Positions 24,401 through 31,372 of a stretch of DNA of 64,000 nt are shown in pieces; position 1 is the stretch's first letter; each line of letters begins with the position of its first letter. The notes beneath the pieces were generated by a model. It was given only the letters and a program-made list of their open reading frames with translations. It searched no databases and was not told the origin of the DNA. The stretch spans positions 1 to 64,000 of the forward strand of contig JACEFZ010025089.1 in the NCBI GenBank assembly GCA_014155875.1, in the 5' to 3' direction. Both the position numbers and the translations under genes were made by a program. Origin of the DNA: Cepaea nemoralis. Taxonomy: Eukaryota; Mollusca; Gastropoda; Stylommatophora; Helicidae.

Positions 24401-26924
24401 CTTCTTTAGCAAAAGCAACCACTCAAATAATGAAACTCTTATACTAATGAGAAATAGACATCATGAAAACTGTTGTTGGAAAATACTAGACAAGAATGAC
24501 AGAAGAAGACAGAGAAAGATGTTTGTGGAAAGCTGAACAAAATTTTCTTTACCTTCTTCTAAAAGTTTTATGACTGTATGGTGGCGCTGCTAAACTTCTG
24601 GTGGATATTAAAGACTTTTCAGTATTCTGGTTCACCCACTGAAAGAAACTGCATGCTTTCCGATCTCTAAATGCTGAACATGCATAAAACTGTCTGGGCT
24701 GTTTACTAGCTTGATCAAAGCGCTCAAAGAGAAGTGTGGGACCTGGTGAAGGAAACAATGTAACTGGAGGTAAATTGTAAGCGACAATAAGATATCACAC
24801 AACTTACTAAACATTGTGTGGTGGAGTAACAACACACCTGTCTGCTGCAAAAGATATGTGATGTACAGCTATGGTTTTAGCCTCGTAAAACAAGATAGTG
24901 ATTGTCTTAGTACTAGATATTACCTCATGTTAAGAAAATACAAGACAAGAAAGACAGAGGAAGACAGAGAAAGATGTAAGTGAAAAGCTGGATAATAAAT
25001 AATAATATGGGCAACACCAACATCATCAAAATAAGAAAACATGTTAATCTTTAACTGTCTTTTGACAGACTGGATTAACTAATGAATAATATTTAACAAA
25101 TAAGTTTTATCCTCAATATTTTCCGGCACCTCAAACACTTTTTGTGAAGTTAACAAATTGGATCTGTTTTCCACATCCAATAATGGAAGCATTTTTGTAT
25201 TTTCTGACCCATTGTGAAATTCACAGAGAAATCGAACTCAAAGTACATATTTTTTTTCATCAGTGGATGGAGATATTTGTTTAAAGGTATACCATGATGC
25301 TGTGAAAAGAATGACTGTGATTGGTCGATATTTTAAGCCTTCAATTATTAGCATAAAAATTATTCCCACGAACTGTGAAAGTAAAATGATTGTATAAAGA
25401 GATATAGGAATTCAGACTGATATATCAGAATGGAGGTAAGCATGTCCGAATGGATAAGAGTGCTAGTTCTTCAAATTCCAGTGACGTTGAAGTAGTGGAT
25501 TTGGTCAGTTGGACTAAAATGTTGGCGTCTCGTCCTTGACTTGGGGATGTAAATTACAAGTACTTCAGAAGTCATAGTGGGTTCGCCTGATAGCAAGGGA
25601 CACTGGTAATAGGGAAAACTAATCCACGGGCAAAAATCAGTTCAGTGTACTAGTAGTAGCACGTGCATGTATTAAGCTTGAGTTCAAGGTGAGTGAACGC
25701 CCAAAAAAAATTTATATCAGAATGTCAGGACTCAATGTTGACAAAACTATATTTGATATCACAAGTCATCAAGCTATAGTGATGTACTGACTAACGTGTT
25801 TGCCTGCTTATCCAGAGGTCCCATGTTCAAAAGCCAATCCAGGGTGGAATTTTACCTTGGACATGTGTCTCCTAGATCAACCCAACCTCATGTTTTTTTA
25901 TGCCAGAAGATTTTCTGGGAGGTAAGGTGACTGCCATGATTTTGACTATCATCATCAAGTGGTTTTAAATTGGTGTGTGCAATCATATTTCTCCACACTT
26001 TAAGACCTCCAAACGAATGTATCAATTCATGTGCTGACATTTTTCCATGCCATGATGACGACAGACTGTTAAGAATATTTTCTTGTTGTCTTTCTTGACA
26101 TATTTCTCCACATATAAAGACCTCCAAACGAATGTATCAATTCATGTGTTGACATTTTTCTATGCCAAAATGACGACAGACTGTTTAGAATATTTTCTTG
26201 TTGTCTTTCTTTATATCTTTTTTCCATAAATATTTTGAGTTCTTACAAAACGTTCCAGGTTTTCTCGTCTCATGTGACTAAGACATGAATAAAGTCTCCC
26301 CTGAGTGCCAGCTGTTCCAGAAAGTATGGACCCAGTTCCATATCCTCAGTATATCCTGATGACATGAAAATGGGCTTCGTTAACCTTGTGTGAGTTGTAC
26401 TTTTTTTTTTAGAAATGTCTTTCTTAAGTTAATTTTAAGGAAGAATTTTAATTAGCAACATATCCACATTCTGAACACCCTCAAGGAGGCAGGACAAGTA
26501 AAAGACACAAGGGATGGAGGTGATTCTACAACTCTGACCAGGCTGCAAGAACATCAAGCAAAGTGGGTCAAGCTAGACCAGAGCACCAGGCAGAAAGCTA
26601 AAAAAGAAAAGTCAACCAACACAGAACTGGTGTTGTTAGTTATTGTTAGTTACACACTGAGGGAGATACTGAGGAGGGGGAATCTGAGCAATCATGGACT
26701 AACTGTTCAATGTGCAATGAGGATGATCTGTTGACTAACTAACCAACGTATGTATTCACATTATGGTGATTCTGTTTATTTAACCAGCTCATTGATACAA
26801 TTTTCAAATAACTGGCATCGCAAGGTTGCTAAGGAATACAAATCAACTTACCATGAGGGCAGGATGGGCTTTCTGTGTCACTGGCATCTGGAACCAGCTC
26901 AATATGTGCTCTGTTTGCAGCCAT
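2976..26924 (-). CDS. ZCCHC4: ZCCHC4 orthologue, rRNA N6-adenosine methyltransferase (11 exons)
   Basis: In vertebrates this family methylates N6 of one adenosine in 28S rRNA. I assembled 11 exons by reading GT/AG junctions on the minus strand: 26924-26852, 24742-24553, 23098-22909, 21266-21175, 18015-17937, 15744-15513, 14254-14163, 9183-9065, 5536-5462, 3962-3839, 3100-2976. Domains in order: GRF-type zinc finger from CPHGPTLLF (about residues 22-60), a CxxC zinc site in exon 3, the DPPFGG methyltransferase motif near residue 252, the motif SPVRIFTNI in exon 8, a cysteine-rich region in exons 9-10, and a perfect CCHC knuckle in exon 11. About 463 residues are expected; human is about 513, with a longer C-tail. 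All phases agree except exon 9, which is one base short. The last exon could instead splice on at AAAAG/GTGGGA. Orthology rests on domain order and remembered family sequence, not on a search. Confidence 0.93.
3140..3780. repeat. Low-complexity intron 10 of ZCCHC4
   Basis: No gene content. It contains (CT)n at 3430-3452, AT-rich alternating tracts and (GTGA)n at 3660-3725. Confidence 0.7.
3839..3962 (-). CDS. ZCCHC4: ZCCHC4 exon 10 (cysteine-rich)
   Basis: The acceptor is GTCTTCTCTAG and the donor TCGGCAG/GTAGGA. The exon encodes DGTRYVHCDMCMRCVKPSR, then VHCFTCEKCQLKDHTC: repeated CxxC pairs matching the conserved C-terminal zinc region. It has 124 nt, phase 0 to phase 1. Confidence 0.93.
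4081..4122 (-). pseudogene. Duplicated fragment of ZCCHC4 exon 9
   Basis: Minus-strand sequence after GTTACTGAG reads FCKTCQR and then meets the same T5 frameshift as the true exon 9, followed by a stop. It matches the acceptor side of 5490-5545 almost base for base but lacks the donor half. It lies in the intron between exons 9 and 10, next to two diverged ~75-bp copies of another segment (3985-4060 and 4155-4230), so this intron has undergone local duplication. Confidence 0.7.
4700..4795 (+). mobile_element. Possible tRNA-derived SINE head
   Basis: A box-B-like GGTTCGATCCC at about 4775 with a weak upstream box A. No target duplications were recognised. Confidence 0.35.
5030..5446. repeat. 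34-bp minisatellite beside exon 9 donor
   Basis: About 12 copies of the unit ggaatgagaaatgtgcctac followed by atgccttacacaag. The array stops about 15 bp from the exon 9 donor (5461). It is related to the 32-bp array at 7132-7750. Confidence 0.9.
5462..5536 (-). CDS. ZCCHC4: ZCCHC4 exon 9 with one-base frameshift
   Basis: The acceptor is GTTACTAAG and the donor TCTAAG/GTGAGT. The first part reads FCKPCQR in the frame arriving from exon 8. The second part, FFFKGNWHCSECGACTSK, lies in a frame shifted by one base. The break is in a run of five T where six would keep the frame. Both halves match the family's zinc-binding region, so the exon is real. Whether the missing base is in the genome or an assembly error is open. 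Confidence 0.85.
5920..6080. repeat. Left part of split 32-bp minisatellite
   Basis: Degenerate copies of agagtatgagaaatgtgcct with acatgtgcacaa. The array is interrupted by a LINE at 6081-7131 and continues at 7132. Confidence 0.8.
6081..7131 (-). mobile_element. LINE fragment, family B, inside minisatellite
   Basis: The minus-strand ORF 7042-6524 encodes FGLNINLEKT, KLIYLGSTVSQ, STLLYACETWTVYQRH and LRKLLKIKWQDKIPDT, the end of a LINE reverse transcriptase and its tail. Upstream, FADDNSEADM preserves part of the FADD site. It is flanked by minisatellite units; aagaaatgt occurs at both junctions and may be a target duplication or simply repeat sequence. Confidence 0.85.
7132..7750. repeat. 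32-bp minisatellite, right part
   Basis: About 18 copies of a 32-bp unit (agagtatgagaaatgtgcct plus acatgtgcacaa). It lies in ZCCHC4 intron 8. Confidence 0.9.
7751..8225. other. Intron sequence, nothing recognised
   Basis: A/T-rich sequence with two diverged copies of a roughly 75-bp segment ending in cttgattgtac-like sequence (about 8040-8200). No coding or RNA feature was seen. Confidence 0.4.
8230..8560 (-). mobile_element. LINE 3' tail fragment
   Basis: Minus frame LKYFGHIKHCGGLKI, then VSGRRGWGKPTGRSSQDIKD, the FGHI...GRRGRGRP tail of non-LTR elements. Confidence 0.75.
8735..9010 (-). mobile_element. LINE 3' end, RNase H family
   Basis: Minus frames give SLERMVLQGVTRGK and ILRWLLKMRTEHYGSAL, parallel to the copies at 2552 and 40261. 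It ends near ZCCHC4 exon 8. Confidence 0.7.
9065..9183 (-). CDS. ZCCHC4: ZCCHC4 exon 8 (three possible acceptors)
   Basis: With the acceptor at 9183 the exon reads VDYENHVLFNNQHKKKGSP, then VRIFTNIAQAEFILPPDQGY, the expected family sequence, and ends at TACTG/GTAGGT. Two further identical acceptors (CATTTGCAG/GTGGAT) give exon starts at 9246 and 9306. Both are in frame and open, adding 21 or 41 residues. Confidence 0.92.
9154..9340 (-). repeat. Triplicated splice acceptor plus exon start
   Basis: Three tandem copies (periods 63 and 60 bp). In the sense of ZCCHC4 each contains TTGGTTCAAACATTTGCAG followed by the first 30 coding bases of exon 8 (VDYENHVLFN). Both periods are multiples of three and the joined reading is open. 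Confidence 0.95.
9430..9546 (+). mobile_element. LINE 3' tail running into satellite
   Basis: Sequence gagggcaggagaggcagggg... then atcagaaattattggcagca parallels the end of the family A LINE at 29815-29970. It passes without a break into the first 73-bp satellite unit. Confidence 0.75.
9547..12152 (+). repeat. 73-bp satellite derived from LINE 3' end
   Basis: About 31 units of 73 bp starting gattggctgcacttgagact and ending ggacaataagaa, interrupted once by a 333-bp mobile element. The unit matches the terminal segment of the family A LINE (29898-29970: attggcagcacatgagacag to ggacaataagaa). The chain of ~72-residue minus-strand frames across the array is a by-product of 73 x 3 = 219. Confidence 0.93.
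10197..10529 (-). mobile_element. 333-bp GCAA-tailed element, copy 1
   Basis: Inserted in the satellite with an 11-bp target duplication GCTTGGACAAT (10186-10196 and 10530-10540). Read on the minus strand it starts GGGACGCAGAGGTGTTTCC and ends in GCAAGCAAGC. Variable-length target duplications and a short-repeat tail point to LINE-mediated retroposition. There is no coding potential. Confidence 0.85.
12355..12475 (-). mobile_element. tRNA-like SINE head
   Basis: The minus strand shows GCTGTGGTAGAGCAGTTAG (box A-like) and GGTTCAGTCCCC (box B-like). No ends were defined. Confidence 0.45.
12655..12900. repeat. Dispersed repeat, copy 1 of pair with 49562
   Basis: From gtcgtggttccaacttc to ggcagtcactagaaa it matches 49575-49795 in the same order, with a TTAG-type short repeat before it. 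Probably a SINE read from its tail; class uncertain. Confidence 0.6.
13299..13544 (+). mobile_element. tRNA-derived SINE, family B, full copy
   Basis: A 246-bp element flanked by a perfect 13-bp duplication CTTTTCTAGTTAT (13286-13298 and 13545-13557). Its head has GTGGCAAAGTGGTCAAG (box A) and GGGTTCGATTCC (box B), and it ends ACCCTGTCGACTTTTAAAG. Partial relatives: 49790-50075 (reverse) and 50840-51056 (forward). Confidence 0.88.
13537..13760 (-). mobile_element. LINE tail fragment, family C, with internal repeat
   Basis: The minus frame reads MELLERNRQIPVNQEAEKRY, then repeated WHWIRYT, then LRKPENSITRK. The same protein end is at 36990. Part of the coding sequence is a tandem array. Confidence 0.8.
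13583..13687 (-). repeat. 21-bp coding minisatellite from LINE motif
   Basis: Five copies of a 21-bp unit encoding W-H-W-I-(R/G)-Y-(T/M). The single-copy motif in family C is WxWIGHTLRKP, so this is amplification of seven codons in frame. Confidence 0.85.
14020..14130 (-). mobile_element. SINE fragment (family D)
   Basis: Minus strand: tRNA-like head with AACACGCTTGCCTGCTGGCA and the B-box-like GTGTTTGAATGCCC. Relatives at 25780, 42740 and 47650. Confidence 0.5.
14163..14254 (-). CDS. ZCCHC4: ZCCHC4 exon 7
   Basis: The acceptor is TTTTTCGACCAG and the donor TACAAA/GTAATG. The exon encodes LLPLIWFFPYFMENRI and ends MSMLDYK, to which VDYENH of exon 8 joins exactly as in the family. It has 92 nt and leaves in phase 0. 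Confidence 0.93.
14640..14965 (-). mobile_element. LINE fragment, family A
   Basis: The minus strand reads like LLRKMQRIPWMNRNKNETVL and QETNENVS, matching the tail of the copies at 1010 and 43160. Several stops. Confidence 0.7.
14995..15493. repeat. ~42-bp minisatellite beside exon 6 donor
   Basis: About 12 copies of a unit containing ctaacagtataggttctata and gcactttaacacac. It ends about 20 bp from the ZCCHC4 exon 6 donor at 15512. Confidence 0.9.
15513..15744 (-). CDS. ZCCHC4: ZCCHC4 exon 6 (DPPF catalytic motif)
   Basis: The acceptor is TTTTATATAG and the donor AAAG/GTAGGT. The exon encodes YNMFNHHFF and VVVVTDPPFGGMVEALVATF, the catalytic DPPF motif of the N6-adenine methyltransferase. 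It has 232 nt and leaves in phase 1. A 42-bp minisatellite begins only about 20 bp into the following intron. Confidence 0.95.
16081..16745. repeat. 55-bp minisatellite in ZCCHC4 intron 5
   Basis: About 12 units of gattggctggatgtgcaatg with gaaacagcaaggaatgggta and agaaagatcttgaat; the last units are shorter. Long minus-strand frames here (up to 195 codons) have no codon logic beyond the repeat. Confidence 0.92.
17045..17275 (-). mobile_element. LINE tail fragment
   Basis: The minus strand gives a GR(E)KGxxxxGR-type basic tail followed by the gtggatgg/catggagg segment shared with the 45070 and 2225 fragments. Confidence 0.6.
17505..17725 (+). mobile_element. SINE family E, copy 1
   Basis: Shares the segment from cgcattcgaaacacagctac through ggcaaactactgaa to gttgactgtgatgtcctgta with copies at 18236, 30105 and (reverse) 37480. 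Confidence 0.65.
17937..18015 (-). CDS. ZCCHC4: ZCCHC4 exon 5
   Basis: The acceptor is GTTTTGTTTTAG and the donor GATAC/GTAAGT. The exon encodes IHEEVQF and then VTSLLLDLDERY, the conserved acidic strand (LLLDIDxRY) of the cofactor-binding fold. It has 79 nt, phase 2 to phase 0. Confidence 0.92.
18236..18470 (+). mobile_element. SINE family E, copy 2
   Basis: Contains ccggtctccctggccaagg, gctgcggtttgcgctgcgcc and the ending gttgactgcaacatcctgta shared with the 30105 copy. Confidence 0.65.
18965..19198 (+). mobile_element. LINE with endonuclease start joined to 3' end
   Basis: The frame begins LTLGTWDIRTMYELGKIAQV, the N-terminus of an APE-type LINE endonuclease, then jumps to WKELQEMAKDRRAWRELFD, the C-terminal end of the same kind of protein. 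It stops right before a (GGA)n/(GAA)n tract. The whole reverse transcriptase is missing. Confidence 0.8.
19207..19376. repeat. (GGA)n/(GAA)n tract at LINE 3' end
   Basis: About 55 trinucleotide units, GGA then GAA, directly after a LINE terminus. Confidence 0.95.
19665..19960. repeat. Dispersed repeat shared with 32180-32290
   Basis: The part ggatgttgtggccaaagcct with tcatcagcac is the reverse complement of gctgacgaaggccttagcc at 32215. Class unknown. Confidence 0.5.
20125..20710. repeat. 37-bp minisatellite in ZCCHC4 intron 4
   Basis: About 15 copies of ttcttcaagctgtacaaggg followed by tgaataattttccccaa, with moderate divergence. Confidence 0.92.
21175..21266 (-). CDS. ZCCHC4: ZCCHC4 exon 4
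   Basis: The acceptor is TTTCATTTCAG and the donor CCAAG/GTAATG. The exon encodes QYLFAKSTVSFLIDTV and ILCVGAPR; the last segment matches the conserved LCVGTPR strand that opens the methyltransferase fold. It has 92 nt, phase 0 to phase 2. Confidence 0.93.
21331..21419. repeat. (TA)n microsatellite
   Basis: About 44 uninterrupted TA units in ZCCHC4 intron 3, at the 5' side of a LINE fragment. Confidence 0.95.
21430..22060 (+). mobile_element. LINE 3' half
   Basis: The plus frame reads MLYGSETCSTTKGDEALLQT, FETKVLRRIFGPI, RLQWLGHIERM, then after one stop GRPRRQWRDN and WRRIVSAANGSDR, followed by (GAA)n. This is the conserved C-terminal region of a non-LTR element, nearly intact. Confidence 0.88.
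22366..22657 (-). mobile_element. tRNA-derived SINE, family F, copy 1
   Basis: A 292-bp element with a perfect 12-bp duplication CTTAAAATTGTT (22354-22365 and 22658-22669). The minus strand starts GCAGGTCCTCATGGCCAAAT with box A, and its body has CTTGACTTGGGGACGTAAAT. Other copies: 25433, 33680, 53560. Confidence 0.88.
22909..23098 (-). CDS. ZCCHC4: ZCCHC4 exon 3 (CxxC zinc site)
   Basis: The acceptor is TTGCCTGCAG and the donor GCA/GTGAGT. The exon encodes YFEFKKLARELRSVCCTCG and then an HH...C...H stretch that can complete a zinc site. It ends LFQPLDDNKTYA just before the conserved QYLF of exon 4. It has 190 nt and leaves in phase 0. Confidence 0.92.
23115..23215 (+). mobile_element. LINE RT fragment at start of minisatellite
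   Basis: Reads VSKLKYLGCNFTDDERF, the KYLG motif region of LINE proteins, and passes into the 24-bp repeat. Confidence 0.65.
23231..23782 (+). repeat. 24-bp coding-type minisatellite, 23 copies
   Basis: 23 units of aattagaagcaagattcaac plus acag. On the plus strand each unit reads ELEARFNT and the frame has no stop through the array; there is no ATG. It follows LINE sequence whose conserved reading at this point is (R)LEARI, so the array is probably amplified LINE codons. Confidence 0.93.
24553..24742 (-). CDS. ZCCHC4: ZCCHC4 exon 2 (GRF zinc finger)
   Basis: The acceptor is TTCACCAG and the donor AGAAG/GTAAAG. The exon encodes GPTLLFERF, then FYACSAFRDRKACSFFQW, the conserved GRF-type zinc finger with an aromatic FFQW end. 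It has 190 nt, entering with two bases and leaving with two. Confidence 0.93.
24860..25420. other. ZCCHC4 intron 1, nothing recognised
   Basis: A/T-rich sequence with no open frame, repeat unit or RNA-like fold that I could identify. Confidence 0.4.
25433..25712 (+). mobile_element. tRNA-derived SINE, family F, copy 2
   Basis: 280 bp with a perfect 12-bp duplication TATATCAGAATG (25421-25432 and 25713-25724). Head CATGTCCGAATGGATAAGAG; body with CTTGACTTGGGGATGTAAAT. Confidence 0.88.
25780..25890 (+). mobile_element. SINE family D fragment
   Basis: gactaacgtgtttgcctgct and the B-box-like catgttcaaaagccaatcc resemble 42740 and 47650. Confidence 0.5.
25890..26290 (-). mobile_element. LINE tail with ~115-bp tandem duplication
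   Basis: The minus frame reads RQQENILNSLSSSWHGKMSA and HELIHSFGGLKVWRNM. Segment 25984-26096 is repeated at 26099-26212. Confidence 0.75.
26852..26924 (-). CDS. ZCCHC4: ZCCHC4 exon 1 (start codon)
   Basis: The reading begins MAANRAHIELVP and ends SCPH plus one base at the donor G/GTAAGTTG. CPH-G is the start of the GRF zinc finger, which continues in exon 2 as GPTLLF. The ATG is the only one in frame, and phase 1 fits exon 2. Confidence 0.88.
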
Positions 26925-26992
26925 CTGTTGATTATTTTGTGTTAAAACTATTAAAGAAAAAAACATTAGATATTAATAGTAGGCATATATTT

Positions 26993-27106
<114 letters not shown>

Positions 27107-27266
27107 TTGCATGCACGCATGTGCACACACACACACACACACACACAGTGAGAGAGTGAGACAAGAGATAATATAACAGAGCTCCATCTCTGTTAGAGAT
27201 AGTTACTGGGAAATAGAGAAGGGTTTGGGAAATGGCGCACTCGTGAGCACTATTGAAAGGGGGGGT

Positions 27267-27450
27267 TGTTAGGTAAGCTCACGGGTGACGTCAAGGATAA
27301 ACAGTTCCAACTCAGTCTGTGATCGGTCAAGGTGTGTTTTCATGAAGTTATACTAATTTGTACATCTGGATAATAAAACCCATTTACACTTGACCAGGGC
27401 TTTGGTGTCATCTCTTGTGATTGCATTTCACCTGTTCGCTTACCTCGGCA
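27267..27450 (+). mobile_element. Possible solo or 3' LTR
   Basis: Begins TGTTAGGTAAGC and ends GCTTACCTCGGCA (imperfect inverted ends), contains AATAAA at about 27372, and is preceded by the purine run GAAAGGGGGGG, like a polypurine tract before a 3' LTR. No second copy is in the window. Confidence 0.4.
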
Positions 27451-27659
27451 GTGATCCAGGGTTTGTTTCCGGGTCCGGTCAAGTATATGCACTACTGACG
27501 AGCTCAAATGAGAGTGAAACTCGAGTCTAGTGCTTCTACATTGACGTGGAAAGGCCTTAGGTTCATACCAGAATACGATCAGCGTTGCCAGTAGCGGGTT
27601 GTGCTCAATATTTAAATCTCGAATCCCGAAACAACCAAATAAATCAACTTGCTGTTATC

Positions 27660-27810
27660 TCAACCACCACATAACTCACTGTAGTTACATCAACTACCAC
27701 CACAAAATTAACTGTAGTTATCTCAACCACCACAGAATTCACTGTAGTTATCTCAACCACCACAGAATTCACTGTAGTTATCTCAACCACAACAGAATTC
27801 ACTGTAGAGA
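27660..27810. repeat. 30-bp minisatellite
   Basis: Five copies of gtagttatctcaaccaccac with agaattcact. Confidence 0.9.
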
Positions 27811-28777
27811 TCTTTGCTTTTCTAGGGATGAGAACATGTGTCTCCAAAACAGTGAGACTGGAATCTAATTGCATTTCTTAACAAATCAATAAGGATATAG
27901 AACAAACTCTTAATTTCAAAGAGTTAAAAATTGGGTACACAGGTCCATCTACCATTCTGCCTCTCTAGCTTCTCTCCTTTCATGCATTATTTCATCTATA
28001 CATCACTTAAAAGATTAATCTTAAGAAACAATAATAATATATGCATTGTAAACACTTGAAATGTGCAAAAATTATTACTACATTACTATTTATAATTATC
28101 ATTATGGTAATTGTAATAAGATTAATCTTGAAATTTACTGTCATTGCTCTACCAAAGATCTGGTGCAACAGATTATGGAGAACATCGCCAATTAATTTAA
28201 TGAGTCATGTGACTAAAATAGTAATGAGAATTAAATTTAGATAAAGAAATAAAATAAAACCAGGAATTGGAGATGAGCAGTGTGAATTTGTGGAAGGTAA
28301 AGACACAAACAACAGTATATACAACTTGAGAACATTAACAGAAAGAATGATTGAAATGAACAGAGATCTATATTTGTGCTTTATTCAATAAGGTGAAACA
28401 TGAGGAAATGATTATAATGTTACAAATGTTAAACACTGATGGTAAAGATCTGAAAATAATAAAGAATATATATTGGCAACAATAAGCAGCCATAAAAAAT
28501 GACAACCAAATGGGAGCTTTTCAACACATTAAACAAGGTATTAGACAGGGTTGTGTACTATCATCTAAACTGTTCAATTTTACAAAGAAATAATAGTGAA
28601 ATCAATACAAGACATGCAAGGAATATTAGTTGGTGGGCATAATGTAAACAGCACTTGTTATTCTGATGATATGGTTTGATCACTAAAATTGAAACAAAGT
28701 GATTATTTGCAGATGCGGTTGGTCATGTGATGTACATTTTTTATTATATTATTAATTTTTGTGGGACTATTATCATG

Positions 28778-28849
28778 TCCTCTGTAGTATAGTGGTAAGT
28801 CTCTCCACCTGTTACGTGGGAGACCGGGGTTTGATTCCCCGCCAGGGAG
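28778..28849 (+). tRNA. tRNA-Asp-like sequence with GTT anticodon (likely pseudogene)
   Basis: A 72-nt cloverleaf. The anticodon stem pairs TCCAC/GTGGG around loop CTGTTAC (anticodon GTT, Asn). The T arm is CGGGG-TTTGATT-CCCCG, box A is TAGTATAGTGG and box B GGTTTGATTCC, and a T run follows at 28857. The body is that of tRNA-Asp (GTC). Two acceptor-stem mismatches (C5-A68, T6-C67) and one D-stem mismatch suggest a pseudogene or SINE head. Confidence 0.6.
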
Positions 28850-28864
28850 GCAATTATTTTTTTT

Positions 28865-29197
28865 TCATTTTTTAATAAAATTGTTAATAAAATATATTAA
28901 ACATTACGAACTAAAATATAGAACTGAGAAACTCGAATCTTGTGAATAAAGTGTGCTCTATGGATCTGCAGAAGCTGCCGGGGGGAGGGGGGGGGGGATC
29001 CCCCAGGCAGCGACGGAGTGATCGAGTGTTGGAATCAATGGATCCAATAGATGTCTTTATTTAACGTGAATTTTATTTGCTAAATAAAATATTGCCCCTG
29101 AATCAGCATATCGCACCTAGCATGATCACCTAATTAGGCCCTCTAAGGGATACTTTTTACAATAAATAATCTGGGACCGTTATTCGGAAGAGTGCCC
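28865..29197. mobile_element. Degenerate copy of foldback element
   Basis: The segment atattaaacattacgaacta with aaatatagaactgagaaa, and the end ggaccgttattcggaagagt, match the complete element at 51666-52194. The left inverted end is missing. Confidence 0.7.
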
Positions 29198-30104
29198 ATT
29201 TTTTTAGTGCAGTGATACCGTCGATTGGTCGCACTGCGAATAACGCTCAGTATTATTTGCAGTGCACTGCGAACAGAGGCTCCAAAAATTAAATGCAGTT
29301 ACAAGAAATGATAGAAATAGTTGTTACAGAAAGTGAAAACAAAGGACTTGAACAGAAAAACAGAAGTAATGGTTATCACAAAGAAAAATTGTATACCCAA
29401 ATCCAACATTAGAGTGAATGGAATCAATCTGAAACCAGTCAATGTATGTGGGTGCTTTAATAACAGCAGTATTCAGTAAATTAAACTTAGAATAGTCTAA
29501 GTAAAGGCAACATTTCACAATATTCTCTGTAATTTATCTTTGTCAATCGAGATGAAGAAAAGAGTTCTTAACAGCTATAATGAGCCAAACCTGATGTATG
29601 GAAGCGAAATCGTGGACAACTAGCAGATTAGTTAGGAATTATGTGGAAGCTCCAGAGATGTGGTTTTACAAAAGAATGATGAGAAAATAGTGGACAAATA
29701 GAACAAAACTATTAAAATATCTTAAAAGAACTTACCAAGAGAACTCATCACGCACAATATGAGCATGTCATGAGAAGAGGAAAGCAGGAGTATGCCATTA
29801 CAATGGGAAAACTTAAAGGGAAAAGAGGCAGGGAGAGACTAAGAGAAGAGATGCTGGACATTCTGGCATCAAGGCATGGATGAACAACAATATCAGAAAT
29901 AATTGGCAGCACATGAGACAGGAGACAGGAGTTGACAGACGTGATCACCAATGCCAAGTCATGGACAATAAGAATTGTAATTAGATTAAGGGTAAAACAG
30001 ACAGACAGGCAACCAGGTACATACATAATTTTTTAAATGGGAGGGGGAAGAAGGTGGCAATTTTAGGACCTGTATTTCCAAGCCACCGGATACCGAGGGA
30101 GTGC

Positions 30105-30395
30105 GCTGAGCGATTGCTACTCTTCGCCTGTGTGTGTGCGTGAATAGTCCGTCTGTGCAATAGAAGCCGGTCTCCCTGGTGTCGGGATTAATGTCTTTCT
30201 CCATAATCCTGTATATTCTCGTGAGTAACGCAGCTGTGCGAGAATTGGCAGCGGTTTGCACCGCGCTGGTAACTTACGGGGGTATGTGAGCTCAGAAAAC
30301 AATGGCAAACTACTGAGCATAATCTTGCCTAGTACATCAACAGCAGCTGAAAAATGCTGGTGTTGACTGCAACATCCTGTATGGGATGTGCAACA
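30105..30395 (+). mobile_element. SINE family E, copy 3
   Basis: Contains agccggtctccctggtgtcg, ggcagcggtttgcaccgcgc and the ending gttgactgcaacatcctgta. A T run follows. Confidence 0.65.
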
Positions 30396-30535
30396 TTTTT
30401 TTTTTAAAAACACATTTCCAAGCATGCACGGTAGGAGGTCAATATTTATTTAACATTCCTTTAATAAGGAATGTTGAATGTTAAAGTTTATTTCCACAAT
30501 GCCTTTAAAATTGAGTTATCAAGTTTGCATCATTC

Positions 30536-30660
30536 TGATTGATTGATTGATTTAGGAACCGACATCACAGCATTCGGGACATTCCCATAAGCATAAGCGC
30601 TCCGTCCCCATCCTCAGCAACCAGCGAAGAGTTCCAACACTAATTAATAGTTCCAGTAGC
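30536..30660 (-). mobile_element. LINE 3' end, RNase H family, with tetranucleotide tail
   Basis: The minus strand ends in the WECPEC coding region, then TAAATCAATCAATCAATCAG. Same terminus as 54040-54244. Confidence 0.75.
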
Positions 30661-30669
30661 GTTTGCATC

Positions 30670-31360
30670 ATTATCAGTGTCATTAGTTCTAGTCTCTAAG
30701 AAAGGACATCACGGCAATCTGGACAAACACCAGTCACCAGGGCCTAGTCTCTAGATTCTAGTCTACGATTTTCAACTGAAAAATGTAAACGTAAAGACAA
30801 AGTTAAAATTAAAAGTGAATTCTGAATTGGTGAAGACGAATACTTCGGAATACGAAAGAATCTTTCATGCGGGTTGTGATGAAAGCGACGTCCTGCAAAG
30901 ACTTGGTATATGATGATGATGAATAGTATGTTAACTGCCGTGCCAGATCATATATTATATCATATGTAATAATATTAATACTCATACTTGAACATACCAT
31001 GGACGTAAGTTTAGAGTCAACACATCCAGCATTGGGCAGACAACTCTCAAGTATCTGCGACAAGGGCAGCCACTCTAGAAAATGAAGACCTTCATGTCGC
31101 TCTACCGGTGCCGGTAACGTTCCTTAATTTATAACGAACAAATCAGGGTCGTCTTTTATAGAAGCCTTTCTCGTTTCTCTATAGAGGTGAGTACTCTACG
31201 TCTTGATATAGCCTTCACAAGTCAGTATGACCAACTTCATGATACATTTATGTAAGATGCACTCTGAGAATCCGGTAGACAGATTCTATTCAAGGTAGCG
31301 GGGCCCATCTACCATCTACCAATGGGTAGTTTGCTTTCTTGCAATTTTGCAGAGAAATTA
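30670..31360. other. Intergenic, nothing recognised
   Basis: Between the two host genes. No coding frame of interest and no repeat family identified. Confidence 0.4.
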
Positions 31361-31372
31361 ATCTCCGTCCAG

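Larger units (their letters stand above)
28262..29990 (+). mobile_element. LINE, family A, interrupted copy
   Basis: Motif order is kept: IKQGIRQGCVLSSKLFNF, then YSDD in place of YADD, a gap filled by 28745-29270, then INLKPVNVCG, LMYGSEIVDN and the tail GKEAGRD, WTFWHQGMDEQQYQ. Many stops. The end (29898-29970) is the single-copy parent-like sequence of the 73-bp satellite. Confidence 0.85.

Noticed and set aside
28778..28849. Functional tRNA-Asn gene
   Set aside because: Acceptor- and D-stem mismatches and a tRNA-Asp body; kept only as a tRNA-like sequence.
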